From Candidatus Omnitrophota bacterium (GTDB lineage Bacteria; Omnitrophota; Gorgyraeia; Zapsychrales; Fredricksoniimonadaceae), in assembly GCA_021731625.1 (NCBI GenBank), contig JAKFXC010000014.1:1-36578 (forward strand): a stretch of DNA of 36,578 nucleotides, in the 5' to 3' direction. Under the pieces are notes generated by a model that saw only the letters and a program-made list of their open reading frames with translations, ran no database searches and had not been told where the DNA came from. Positions 17,118 through 25,282 of the stretch are shown here, piece by piece. Positions within the stretch are counted from its first letter, which is position 1, and every line of letters begins with the position of its first letter. Made by a program: the position numbers and the translations under genes.

Positions 17118-17664
17118 AATTTTGAGGTTACTGATGTTTGTTTTTGTTGCCACCGTCCCATTAACAAGTTGCGCAGAGGAGGATGCCTTGAGCTCACCAT
17201 CGACCGTCGTTTTAGAAACCAACCAGGGGAACATTGAAATCAAATTATTCCCCAATGAAGCGCCCAAGACCGTGGAAAACTTTGTCGGCCTGGCCAAAAA
17301 AGGATATTACGACGGCCTTATTTTTCACCGCGTGATCAAGAGTTTCATGATCCAGGGCGGTGACCCCACTGGCACCGGCCGGGGCGGAGAAAGTTTGTGG
17401 GGGGGGAAATTTGAGGACGAATTCAGCCCTGTCCTGCAGTTTGACCGTAAGGGCATTTTGGCCATGGCCAATGCCGGCCCCGGCACCAACGGCAGCCAAT
17501 TCTTCATCACCACGGCGACGACGCCCTGGCTGAACAATAAACACACCATTTTTGGGGAAGTGGTCAGCGGCTATGATGTGGTGGAAAAAATCGAAAACAC
17601 TGCCACCGGGGCAGGTGATCGTCCTGTAGAAGAACAGAAAATTATCAAAGCCACTGTTAAATAA
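17110..17664 (+). CDS. Lipoprotein cyclophilin-type peptidyl-prolyl isomerase
   Basis: Catalyses proline cis-trans isomerisation during protein folding. The 184-residue protein starts with a lipoprotein signal peptide (lipobox LTSC, Cys21), so it acts in the envelope. The cyclophilin domain holds the key motifs [19 protein letters not shown], with the catalytic arginine, and NGSQFFITT. The domain is the compact bacterial form without extra loops. It overlaps the gene before it and shares its stop codon base with the XdhC-like gene behind it (TAATG). Confidence 0.93.
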   Translation: MLKILRLLMFVFVATVPLTSCAEEDALSSPSTVVLETNQGNIEIKLFPNEAPKTVENFVGLAKKGYYDGLIFHRVIKSFMIQGGDPTGTGRGGESLWGGKFEDEFSPVLQFDRKGILAMANAGPGTNGSQFFITTATTPWLNNKHTIFGEVVSGYDVVEKIENTATGAGDRPVEEQKIIKATVK

Positions 17665-18455
17665 TGGAGCAGATCTTTTATCAAGCCCTCCGGGCGGTGG
17701 AGGAGGGCAGGCAGTACGCCTTTGCTACCATTATCGAAGCCACGCCCAAGGGTACCCCGCGCAAGACCGGCGCTAAAATGATTGTTTTTGACGATGGTTC
17801 TTCCTGGGGCACCATCGGCGGGGGACGCAATGAAAAAGCCGCCATTGCCGAATGCCTGAAGGCCATTGCCGCTCAAAAGCCATCGACGGTAATGTACAAT
17901 TATTTTGGGCGTGAAGGGGAATCGGTCTGCGGCGGCCAGATGAAGGTATTTATCGAACCGTTTGCTTTGCCGCAGCATTTGGTAATTTGCGGGGCCGGAC
18001 ACATTGCGCTGCCATTGTCGGCCATGGCCCGGATGTTGGGATTTAAAATCACCATCATTGATAACCGCAAAAACTTTGCCAATAAAAAACGGTTTCCCCA
18101 TGCCGACCGCATCATCGTAGGTGGCCATGCCCGCGAATTAGCCAAGATCAAAATTAACCCCCATGTTTTTATCGCCATTGTCACGCAAGGCAATGAATTC
18201 GATTTTGAATGTTTGAAAGTCGCGCTGAAGTCTGATGCCGGTTACATCGGAGTCATTTCCAGCCGGCCCAAACGCAGCAAATTTTTTGGACGGTTAAAAA
18301 AAATGGGCACGGGCGACAAAACTTTAAAACGGGTGCATATCCCCATGGGCCTGGACTTAGGCAGCCAAACCCCAGAGGAAATCGCCGTGTCCATTTGCGC
18401 TCAAATGATCGCCATCAAAAACCGTGAGCTCATCGGCACTGATAAATTTAATTGA
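17664..18455 (+). CDS. XdhC/CoxI-family molybdenum-enzyme maturation factor
   Basis: A 263-residue protein of the XdhC family, which binds MCD, helps sulfurate the Mo centre and inserts it into xanthine-dehydrogenase-type enzymes. The N-terminal XdhC domain contains KGTPRKTGAKM, GTIGGG and ESVCGGQMKVFIEP, with the family's conserved cysteine. The C-terminal Rossmann domain starts at LVICGAGHIALPLS (about residue 108). It most likely serves the hydroxylase at 12017-15671. Two unrelated genes and the reversed MocA-like gene separate them. Confidence 0.88.
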   Translation: MEQIFYQALRAVEEGRQYAFATIIEATPKGTPRKTGAKMIVFDDGSSWGTIGGGRNEKAAIAECLKAIAAQKPSTVMYNYFGREGESVCGGQMKVFIEPFALPQHLVICGAGHIALPLSAMARMLGFKITIIDNRKNFANKKRFPHADRIIVGGHARELAKIKINPHVFIAIVTQGNEFDFECLKVALKSDAGYIGVISSRPKRSKFFGRLKKMGTGDKTLKRVHIPMGLDLGSQTPEEIAVSICAQMIAIKNRELIGTDKFN

Positions 18456-18491
18456 GGGACACACACCGTATCCCAAATAGAAAGGAACCTC

Positions 18492-18899
18492 ATGACCAAA
18501 GACGAAGCCATAGATATCATTCGTGATGCCGGGTTTGGCTTCTTGGCAACTGCCGAAGGCGATCAGCCGCACGTGCGCCCCATGATGCCGTATTTGACCG
18601 ACGATGGGGAATTGCTGTTGGCGCTTTTGGGCAGATCCCGCACTATTTCGCAACTGAAATCTAACCAGCAAGTCGAAGTGTGCTATGTCGACCGCAAAAT
18701 GTGGTACTGCCGGGTGACCGGAACGGCCAAGATCAGCAGTGACTTGGCTAAAAAGCAAGTAGTTTTTGAAAATGTGCCTATGCTCCGCCAATATTTTGCT
18801 GGGGCGGAAGACCCGAATTATCATTTGGCTGTTATTACGATTAAATCGATTGAGGCCATGACACCTCACAGCCGTCTACCTGAGCAAATTGCCTTGTAA
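18492..18899 (+). CDS. PNPOx-like split-barrel flavoprotein
   Basis: This 135-residue protein has the FMN-binding split-barrel fold of the pyridoxamine 5'-phosphate oxidase-like superfamily. Typical segments are GFLATAEGDQPHVRPMMP near residues 16-33 and LKSNQQVEVCYVD. Such small members bind FMN, F420 or haem and often reduce or detoxify small molecules; this one lacks the extra C-terminal segment of true PdxH. AAAGGAA lies just before the ATG. Function beyond flavin binding cannot be assigned. Confidence 0.8.
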   Translation: MTKDEAIDIIRDAGFGFLATAEGDQPHVRPMMPYLTDDGELLLALLGRSRTISQLKSNQQVEVCYVDRKMWYCRVTGTAKISSDLAKKQVVFENVPMLRQYFAGAEDPNYHLAVITIKSIEAMTPHSRLPEQIAL

Positions 18900-19566
18900 A
18901 AATCTTCCCTCGTTTGAATTCATACGTTCTAGGCGACGTTCGATTGGCCTCACGATTATGCCGGATGGCCAACTCGTGGTGCGGGCGCCTATGCGCATGC
19001 CACTGCATCTCGTTGAACATTTCGTTCAAAAAAAGTCCGATTGGATCTTGCGCAAACAGGAGCTTAGCCGACGCCGCATTCCTGAGCCCAAAAAATTCAC
19101 GGATGGCGAGGAGTTTTTGTTCTTAGGGCGACTGTACCCGTTGCGCATTTATGAAGATATACCCGCTGCCGTGGTTTTAGAGCAAGATTTAAGGATTTCC
19201 CGCCAAGTTCTGGAAAATCCTGTTGCGCGCATCGAAGATTGGTACAAAACCCAAGCCCATACCTGGATTGCCGAACGGGCGGGCTATTTTGCCGCAGTGA
19301 CGCGGCTGTACTTCAAATCGCTACGACTCAGTAATGCTCAGTCCCGGTGGGGCTCCTGTAGTCACCAGGGAGCACTCAACTTTTCCTGGCGCCTGATCAT
19401 GGCACCGCCTAGAGTGGTGGACTATGTGATTGTGCATGAACTCATGCATTTAAAGCACAAAAATCATTCAGCGAGGTTCTGGGAGGCTGTGCAAGCGGTG
19501 CTGCCGGAGTATAAGGAAGACGAGCGTTGGCTTAAAGAGAATGGGTATCGCTTAGTAATCGCCTGA
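18889..19566 (+). CDS. YgjP/DUF45-family zinc metallohydrolase
   Basis: A 225-residue protein of the WLM-like YgjP (DUF45) family. The metal motif HELMHLKHKNHSARFW near residue 183 gives the HExxH signature plus a third histidine, and RWGSCSHQGALNFSWRL is the family's second conserved block. The N-terminal strand block RSRRRSIGLTIMPDGQLVVRAP is also conserved. That is why I accept the TTG start at 18889, which overlaps the flavoprotein gene by 11 bases, over an internal ATG. The physiological substrate is not established. Confidence 0.85.
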   Translation: MPCKNLPSFEFIRSRRRSIGLTIMPDGQLVVRAPMRMPLHLVEHFVQKKSDWILRKQELSRRRIPEPKKFTDGEEFLFLGRLYPLRIYEDIPAAVVLEQDLRISRQVLENPVARIEDWYKTQAHTWIAERAGYFAAVTRLYFKSLRLSNAQSRWGSCSHQGALNFSWRLIMAPPRVVDYVIVHELMHLKHKNHSARFWEAVQAVLPEYKEDERWLKENGYRLVIA

Positions 19567-19633
19567 ACGGTCGTTTCCTATATAAAAACTTAACATAACA
19601 TATCTTATAGGAAGTTAAATATTTAAGAAGAAA

Positions 19634-19649
19634 TGGGCTCATCGGCCCA
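19634..19649 (-). terminator. Possible terminator of the DUF1653 gene
   Basis: TGGGC (19634-19638) and GCCCA (19645-19649) form a short hairpin. On the - strand it is followed by TTTCTTCTT, so it could end leftward transcription. The stem is only 5 bp. A longer imperfect repeat (TTCCTATA ... TATAGGAA) lies between it and the end of the + strand gene at 19566. Confidence 0.4.
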
Positions 19650-19655
19650 ATAAAT

Positions 19656-19892
19656 TTACCCTCCGATCTCCAGAAAACGAAACCGCGGAACCATCGTTCC
19701 ATTTATCGCCACAATCTCACTAAACATGGTCAACGGCCTTACCCAAATCGTTCCTGAAGGAAAATCCCCGTTATAAAGCGCCCTATAAATCACCATCGGC
19801 TCCAACGTTTCGCTATGCATGGCCATATCCAGCACTTCGTAGCGTTTGCCTTTGTAATGTTCATACAGGCCTTTCTGGATCGTCTTATTCAT
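19656..19892 (-). CDS. DUF1653 protein
   Basis: This 78-residue protein matches the compact DUF1653 family in order: GLYEHYKGKRYEVLDMAMHS, LEPMVIYRALY, WVRPLTMFSEIV, then VPRFRFLE. No function is established. The reading frame upstream of the ATG stays open into the C-terminal remnant of the dinD pseudogene, so the start is uncertain. The ATG at 19892 is chosen because the DUF1653 homology begins there and the codons before it read as DinD. Confidence 0.85.
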   Translation of the reverse strand: MNKTIQKGLYEHYKGKRYEVLDMAMHSETLEPMVIYRALYNGDFPSGTIWVRPLTMFSEIVAINGTMVPRFRFLEIGG

Positions 19893-20196
19893 CTTAAGGT
19901 CTTTACCTTCCGCCCCTAATCGGCGTTGCCATCTTCTAATATTTTCCTCTATTGGTAAGTCTGCCGGCTTAATGCCGTTCTTTCTAAAAGTAAGCTAACA
20001 TTCATAGCGGGTAAGCATCCTGTCCTGACTATCTTTACTGGCCCGTTTGGCCCTTTGTATCGTTTTGTTGACGTCAACAAAATAATCGGAAATGTTCTGT
20101 TTTGGCTTTCTCGATCACCGAACAAAAATTACGCCATTCGGTGTAGTGTAAAAGCCCCTGTAAGTCGCGCGCCATCCAATATTCGACTTTTAGCAA
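19893..20196 (-). pseudogene. Shattered dinD (DNA-damage-inducible protein D) remnant
   Basis: Three DinD-like stretches appear in order on the - strand in different frames. From about 20184 to 20098: EYWMARDLQGLLHYTEWRNF then CSVIEKAKT. From 20087 to 19995: DYFVDVNKTIQRAKRASKDS then QDRMLTRYEC and a stop. From about 19985 to 19893: RKNGIKPADLPIEENIRRW then QRRLGAEGKDLK. These match DinD's N-terminal BRO-N-like block and its C-terminal end. The true start, about 140 central codons and frame continuity are lost. The remnant abuts the GST gene's stop codon and runs in frame into the DUF1653 gene. Confidence 0.75.
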
Positions 20197-20197
20197 C

Positions 20198-20875
20198 TTA
20201 TCTCAACAATTTTACGACATCATTCTTATAAATCTCTGACTCCTGAACCACCCAGCGCTCTTTAACGCTGGCCGCTTCCCATTCCTGAAACGCCGGGAGC
20301 TCCCGCATGGTTTGAGCATATTCCGCTGAGGCATTGATGATTTTGACACCATAGGTCTTAAATCGAGTGACCACCGGCGCAAACATGGCATCGGCTATGG
20401 TGAAAGGCCCAAACAAAAATGGCCCGTCGTTTTTACATTGCCGGCGGCATCCTTCCCAAATTTGCAGCACCCGCACGATATCAAACCCCACTTCCGCAGT
20501 CCGCCCTTTGCCGGGATACCATCCTCGAATATTCATAGGCATATGGGTGCGTAAAGGAACGAAGCCGGAATGCATTTCTTGGGCCACGGCTCTGGCCCAG
20601 GCCCGGCGCTCAATCTGGCGCGGCCACATGTTTTTTTCCGGATATAGCTCGGCAATGTATTCGCAAATGGCCAGCGATTCCCAGACTTTGATCGCTCCGT
20701 TAACTAAAACCGGAACTTTGCCGGCGGGAGAATATTTATCAATTTCGGATTGATAACTGCCCTCAGACAGGGGAATAAGGACTTCTTCGAAAGGGATTTG
20801 AAAATACTTTACAAGCAGCCATGGCTGCAAAGACCAGGACGAATAATTTTTATTTCCGATGATCAGCTTAAGCAT
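20198..20875 (-). CDS. Glutathione S-transferase family protein
   Basis: This 225-residue protein has an N-terminal thioredoxin-fold domain starting LKLIIGNKNYSSWSLQPWLL, with the SxW/Ser-rich catalytic region, a cis-proline segment GKVPVLVNG, and ESLAICEYIAELYPE for the gamma-glutamyl contact. An all-alpha C-terminal domain follows, with PFLFGPFTIADAMFAPVVTR near residue 155. Family members conjugate or reduce electrophiles using glutathione. Length is typical. A strong purine-rich ribosome binding site (GGAGGGGG) precedes the ATG. It is followed immediately by the dinD remnant. Confidence 0.88.
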   Translation of the reverse strand: MLKLIIGNKNYSSWSLQPWLLVKYFQIPFEEVLIPLSEGSYQSEIDKYSPAGKVPVLVNGAIKVWESLAICEYIAELYPEKNMWPRQIERRAWARAVAQEMHSGFVPLRTHMPMNIRGWYPGKGRTAEVGFDIVRVLQIWEGCRRQCKNDGPFLFGPFTIADAMFAPVVTRFKTYGVKIINASAEYAQTMRELPAFQEWEAASVKERWVVQESEIYKNDVVKLLR

Positions 20876-20896
20876 TGCCTGCCCCCTCCGTTTCGA

Positions 20897-20922
20897 TGAC
20901 AGCTGTCAAGCCCCAGACAGCT
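20897..20922. promoter_or_regulatory. Palindrome plus repeated half-site upstream of the GST gene
   Basis: A perfect 12-bp palindrome TGACAGCTGTCA (20897-20908) lies 21 bases before the GST start, and a further GACAGCT half-site (20916-20922) follows. The - strand also reads TTGACA here. The arrangement suits a dimeric repressor operator, but no regulator gene is adjacent. Confidence 0.35.
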
Positions 20923-21070
20923 ATTTCTAGTGTATTTGTCTTTCCTAATATGCTTTAAAACCATCTGATTCAACGGGTTAGAGGAACGTCGGGAACCGCT
21001 TACGCGTACCCGCCTCCGAAGGCCGTCTTTCTCGAATTTGCATTATATACTCTACCCAAAGGTGGCGTAT

Positions 21071-21841
21071 ATGAGAATTGCAAATTTAACCAGAACCCTC
21101 CTGATCCTGCTCCTAGGCACAGCCCTGTGGGCCCTTGACAGCGCCCCTGGCGTGGCTGGGACTCTGTCCGTAGGAGATACGGCTAATTCCGGTATCCTGG
21201 TCTCGCCAGCCGGCTCCGGCAGCGCTAAATCCAGCCAAAATGTATTAACCTCCCTGGTGGATATCAAAGCTCTAGATAGGGCCGTTCCTCAAAAACACGA
21301 TGGCATGATTTCCATGGGCGCCCCCCAACGCAGCGGACAAGGCATCATCATCGACTCTTCTGGCATCATCGCCACCAACAAACATATCATTGGGGAAGCC
21401 CCCCAACATGTTTATGTGCGCCTGGCCGGAGGTGAAACATTTGAAGCCAAAGTCGTCCACATCAGCCGCACCGATGATTTGGCCTTGGTCAAAATCGCGG
21501 CGCCTCTGCCCTTGCGGGCCATGGCTTTGGGCGATTCGTCGCAATTACGGATCGGCAATCGCGTGCTTGCGTTTGCCAATCCAACGCTTAATAAGGAAAG
21601 GCAACGGACCGGAGAAATTATCCAGGTGTATACGGAAGTGTCGACCAATACGGTGGCGATTATGGAAGTAAACATTCAACTTAAACCTGGCGACAGCGGT
21701 GGCCCCATTGTCAATGAACAGGGTTTATTACTCGGACTGATCATGGCTAATCAAATAAGCGATCGCAGCAGAAGCTATGCCATTGCATCCAATAAAATCC
21801 AGCAGGAATATTTCCGCTACCGAAATTCCATTTTGAATTAA
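21071..21841 (+). CDS. Secreted trypsin-like serine protease (S1C/HtrA-like, no PDZ)
   Basis: This 256-residue protein has an N-terminal signal peptide and a compact chymotrypsin-fold domain. The triad is visible as His in IATNKHII, Asp in RTDDLALVKI and Ser in KPGDSGGPIVN. It ends soon after the fold, so it lacks the PDZ domains of DegP/DegS and is a single-domain periplasmic or extracellular protease. The open frame extends to a TTG at 21038. I chose the ATG at 21071 because AAAGGTGG lies at proper spacing and the signal peptide then begins MRIANLTRTLLILLLG. A -10-like TATACT is at 21046-21051 without a good -35. Confidence 0.85.
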   Translation: MRIANLTRTLLILLLGTALWALDSAPGVAGTLSVGDTANSGILVSPAGSGSAKSSQNVLTSLVDIKALDRAVPQKHDGMISMGAPQRSGQGIIIDSSGIIATNKHIIGEAPQHVYVRLAGGETFEAKVVHISRTDDLALVKIAAPLPLRAMALGDSSQLRIGNRVLAFANPTLNKERQRTGEIIQVYTEVSTNTVAIMEVNIQLKPGDSGGPIVNEQGLLLGLIMANQISDRSRSYAIASNKIQQEYFRYRNSILN

Positions 21842-21862
21842 TAGGGGGCTGGCCCCTATTTT
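21840..21862. terminator. Bidirectional terminator between convergent genes
   Basis: AATAGGGG (21840-21847) and CCCCTATT (21853-21860) form an 8-bp stem with a 5-base loop, followed by T residues on the + strand and A/T bases on the other side. It overlaps the stop of the protease gene and lies at the end of the - strand sensor gene. Confidence 0.7.
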
Positions 21863-22680
21863 GTGCCGAATGCTTCGGTGGTGAGTTTGGACAGCCGGAC
21901 CAGAACTTCTTCCGTGTGTGTCGCCAGACGGCTCTCATCTTGATAGGTCCCAACATTAAGAACCCCCACGACTTCCTCTTCATTCTGGTGGTCAAAAATG
22001 GGCAGACTTAAAGAGCATTTCAGCTCGCGGTTATTCATCAAATGCCGAATGCGGTTATTGGTCTGGGTTTCGTGGATAATGAGTGGCACTTTTTGCTGGG
22101 CGACCAGGCCAGCGATGCCTTCGCCGACTTTGCGGGTCACATTGAGGATTTGCTTGTCGCTGATGTCTTTATAAACGGAGACGGTGAGCTCCTGCGTGGT
22201 CTTATTGACCAGCATGATCGAACCCGACTCGGCCTGCGCCACCGACAGGGTCAAATGCAGCAAAGAGTTTAAAAACTCATTGTCCATAAAAATCATTGTC
22301 TGCCGCGCCACTTCCCTGAGCAGATCCAATATATGTTTAATCCCATTATAGTTAAGAACACGTACCTCATCCATATCTAAATTGCCTAAATCGCCTTGTG
22401 GCTTTTTGTTTAGAAATACTGGTCCGAGCATTAAATATTTTTGGCCTGTGGGTATAGCGTAGACCGCACAGCCCAAAGGCCCGGTGTATTTCAGATAGTC
22501 TCCGTCGGGAACAAAATCCTTAAGAACATCCTCTTTAACCAGCTCAGCAGCGATCGCATTCCAGCCATACTCCGCACTGGGCACCAGCACCGGTTTGCCA
22601 GCCGCATCGCTCATAAAAATATTGATGCGCAGCACATCGATGAATTTCTGCAGGATGCTTTCGATTTTGGAATTACTCAT
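21856..22680 (-). CDS. PocR-like plus GAF sensory protein
   Basis: A 274-residue cytoplasmic protein with no enzymatic output domain. Residues 1-115 resemble the PocR/DUF ligand-binding domain (INIFMSDAAGKPVLVP, then a GCAVYAIPTGQKYLMLGPVF segment). Residues about 130-270 form a GAF domain (AQAESGSIMLVNK ... VGEGIAGLVAQQKVPLII ... EVVGVLNVG). It overlaps the end of the sigma-54 activator gene by 8 bases and is probably the last gene of the signalling operon. It may sense a small molecule and act on the kinase or activator by protein contact. That role is inferred from the neighbours. Confidence 0.75.
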   Translation of the reverse strand: MSNSKIESILQKFIDVLRINIFMSDAAGKPVLVPSAEYGWNAIAAELVKEDVLKDFVPDGDYLKYTGPLGCAVYAIPTGQKYLMLGPVFLNKKPQGDLGNLDMDEVRVLNYNGIKHILDLLREVARQTMIFMDNEFLNSLLHLTLSVAQAESGSIMLVNKTTQELTVSVYKDISDKQILNVTRKVGEGIAGLVAQQKVPLIIHETQTNNRIRHLMNNRELKCSLSLPIFDHQNEEEVVGVLNVGTYQDESRLATHTEEVLVRLSKLTTEAFGTK

Positions 22681-24052
22681 GAAGTTTGATGCCGTATTTT
22701 TTTATTTTATTATAGAGCGTAGCGCGGTTGATCCCCAGACGCTCGGCGGCTCGGCTGCGATTGTACTGGCAATCTTTAAGCGTTGCCAAAATCAAATCTT
22801 TGGTGGGCTCAGCCAAACCTTCTTTTAAGGATTGCCCAGCGGATTTTTTGAGCACACCCCGCTCCAGGTTGCGAGGCATATCTTCAGGAGCCAACACCGG
22901 CTTCTTGCTCATAATGACAGCCCCTTCAATGACATGCTCCAACTGCCGCACGTTTCCCGGCCACGGATGCTCCATAAAGATGTCCCGTAATTCGTCGGAA
23001 ATGCCTTTCACCTGTTTCTTATTTTGTTTGTTCGAAATGGCAATGAAATGTTCGACCAACAGATCAATATCTTCTCGTCGTTCGCGCAGCGGCGGCAATA
23101 CGATGGGGATGACATGGATGCGGTAATACAAATCCTCACGGAATGCCCCCTCCTCCACCATGGTTTCCAGGTCTTGGTTAGTGGCCACGATGATGCGGGC
23201 GTCGGTTTTTTTGGTTTCCGTGTCCCCCACCCGCTCGTACCCTCCGTCTTGCAAAATTCTTAGCAGCTTGACCTGCAGGCCGGCAGAACAGGTGTCGATT
23301 TCATCTAAAAAAATCGTCCCCTCGTGTGCTGCCTCAAATCGCCCGATTTTATCTTTGATCGCCCCTGTAAAGGAGCCTTTGGCGTGCCCAAAAAGTTCGC
23401 TTTCCAAGAGGGTTTCAGACAAAGCCCCGCAGCTGATTTCCACGAATGGTTTATTTTTGCGGGCCTGATCGTTTTGGTAAATCGCCCTGGCAGCAATGCC
23501 TTTGCCGGTACCGCTTTCCCCTAAAATCATAATGGTGGCATTGGTATTGGCCACCGATTCGATCATTTGGTAAACGCTTTGCATGGCAAGGCTGTTGCCG
23601 ACCAGCCCAAAAAAACCAGAACGAGCTTGTTTGGGATGGCTCTGTTTGAGATTCAAATTTTCTTGAAGGATATGTTTCTTCTCGATGATTTTTTTAATCA
23701 ACATCTTGACTTCGTCGTCTGCAATTGGTTTGGTGATGTAATCAAAGGCTTTCTTCTTCATGGCCTGGACCGCGGACTCGATGCTGCCGAAACCGGTGAT
23801 CAAAATAACTTCTGTGGTGGGAGAGTGCCTTTTGATATGGTCCAAAAGTTCAAGGCCGTTCATTTTAGGCAGCTGCAAATCGGTGATGGCCACATCAAAG
23901 GTGTTCTGTTCGACCAAGCGGCAGGCCTCCTCTCCGCTGGAGGCCATGTGGCAGTCATACCCGTCCATTTTTAGAATTTCATACAATGATTTACGGATGA
24001 GCGGTTCGTCATCCACAATCAAAATGCGGTGTTTGGTTTCCTTGCCTGTCAT
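22673..24052 (-). CDS. NtrC-family sigma-54-dependent response regulator (PrsR-like)
   Basis: A 459-residue enhancer-binding activator. The receiver domain (1-120) has D14/D15, phospho-acceptor D58 and K108. The AAA+ domain has Walker A GESGTGKG, the sigma-54 contact loop GSFTGA (a common GAFTGA variant), Walker B IFLDEID and NVRQLEH. A Fis-type helix-turn-helix ends the protein (NRSRAAERLGINRATLYNKI). It follows the histidine kinase gene by 9 bases. PEP-CTERM loci commonly encode such a pair (PrsK/PrsR). The sigma-54 promoter and palindromes at 28835-28968 are its likely targets. Whether it belongs to the named PrsR family proper was not tested. Confidence 0.93.
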   Translation of the reverse strand: MTGKETKHRILIVDDEPLIRKSLYEILKMDGYDCHMASSGEEACRLVEQNTFDVAITDLQLPKMNGLELLDHIKRHSPTTEVILITGFGSIESAVQAMKKKAFDYITKPIADDEVKMLIKKIIEKKHILQENLNLKQSHPKQARSGFFGLVGNSLAMQSVYQMIESVANTNATIMILGESGTGKGIAARAIYQNDQARKNKPFVEISCGALSETLLESELFGHAKGSFTGAIKDKIGRFEAAHEGTIFLDEIDTCSAGLQVKLLRILQDGGYERVGDTETKKTDARIIVATNQDLETMVEEGAFREDLYYRIHVIPIVLPPLRERREDIDLLVEHFIAISNKQNKKQVKGISDELRDIFMEHPWPGNVRQLEHVIEGAVIMSKKPVLAPEDMPRNLERGVLKKSAGQSLKEGLAEPTKDLILATLKDCQYNRSRAAERLGINRATLYNKIKKYGIKLHE

Positions 24053-24061
24053 GGCTACCCC

Positions 24062-25282
24062 TTAAGTAGGTAAGACCACCGTAAAGATGGTGCCTTGGTG
24101 TGACGTGCTTTGAACATCGATTTTGCCGTTATAGTTTTTGACAATTTCACTCACAATGGTCAGACCCAAGCCGCAACCTTGCTCGATTTGCTTCGTGGTG
24201 AAAAAGGGCTCAAAAATTTTCTCCAGATTTTCCTGCGGAATCCCTTTGCCATTGTCTTTCACGGCAATTGTGACATGACCCTGGCCAGAGGCGGTGCGGA
24301 TGTCAATGGTCCCTCCGCGCTCTAGCGCGTCTAGGGCATTGCGCACCAGGTTATGCACAATACGCTCAAGCCCCCAGTCCGCAATGGGGGGAAGATGTGG
24401 GGCAAGCGCTTTAGTCACCACGGCATTCTTCTGGATGAGCTGCGGGGCCAGGTCTTTGATCACCGCCTCAACTGCCGCGTTCACATCAACCTTGTCCTTG
24501 ACCGGCCGGGTGTTGCGCGCGCAGGCCAACAGATTTTGCACAATATTGGACATGCGCTTTAAACCCATTTTGACTTCCAACAAATACTCTCGCACCACCG
24601 GTTGTTCTTCCCCTAAGAGCTGCAGGGCTAAATTGGTATACCGCATGACCCCATCTAGAGGGTTGTTAAACTCATGCGCAATGCCACCGACAAGCTTACC
24701 TAAGGACGCAAGTCGTTCCTGCTGAACCACTTTATGCTGTAATTTCTTTGTTTCTTGGGATGCTTGCTCCACAAATTGCTTAAAATGCGACTGCAGCTGC
24801 ACCCGCTGCACATTCAAGGCAATTTGGCTGGAGACAAAATCCAACAGCTCCATATCGTAATTTGAAAATGATTTGCCCGACAATTTATCTGAGATATTAA
24901 TGATACCAATGACCTTGTCTTTAAGCATTAATGGGGCACAGACAAAAGAAGACGTTTTATATCCTTCCCGGGGCTGGTAATTCTTAAACCGCCTGTCCTT
25001 GGCAATATTATCAACATACATGGGTTTTTTAAGCTTGACGACCTTCCCCATCACACCTTGTCCCAGCCGCTTGGACATGATGATTTTTTCGGCCTGTTTC
25101 ATCCCCACGCAAGCCTGCAGGCAGAGGTCTTTACTCGCAAAAATATAAATAGATCCTCGCCGGGCCTCAAATAGGTCAACAGCCAATTGCAAAGATACTT
25201 GAAAGAGTTTACGGGCGCTGCCCGCCTGCTTGCCGGCGGTGCAGACGTCGTTGACTCGAGAAAGGAAATCCACGCTTTTCAT
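24062..25282 (-). CDS. GAF-domain sensor histidine kinase (PrsK-like)
   Basis: A 406-residue soluble kinase. The N-terminal GAF domain covers about residues 20-160. A short coiled linker leads to a HisKA domain with phospho-acceptor H203 in GGIAHEFNNPLDG. The HATPase domain has N-box VRNALDAL, DNGKGIP and GCGLGLTI. There is no transmembrane segment, unlike the multi-pass kinases of many proteobacterial PEP-CTERM systems, so the signal is probably cytoplasmic or relayed by the co-transcribed membrane and TPR proteins. The start overlaps the TPR gene stop by ATGA. Confidence 0.92.
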   Translation of the reverse strand: MKSVDFLSRVNDVCTAGKQAGSARKLFQVSLQLAVDLFEARRGSIYIFASKDLCLQACVGMKQAEKIIMSKRLGQGVMGKVVKLKKPMYVDNIAKDRRFKNYQPREGYKTSSFVCAPLMLKDKVIGIINISDKLSGKSFSNYDMELLDFVSSQIALNVQRVQLQSHFKQFVEQASQETKKLQHKVVQQERLASLGKLVGGIAHEFNNPLDGVMRYTNLALQLLGEEQPVVREYLLEVKMGLKRMSNIVQNLLACARNTRPVKDKVDVNAAVEAVIKDLAPQLIQKNAVVTKALAPHLPPIADWGLERIVHNLVRNALDALERGGTIDIRTASGQGHVTIAVKDNGKGIPQENLEKIFEPFFTTKQIEQGCGLGLTIVSEIVKNYNGKIDVQSTSHQGTIFTVVLPT

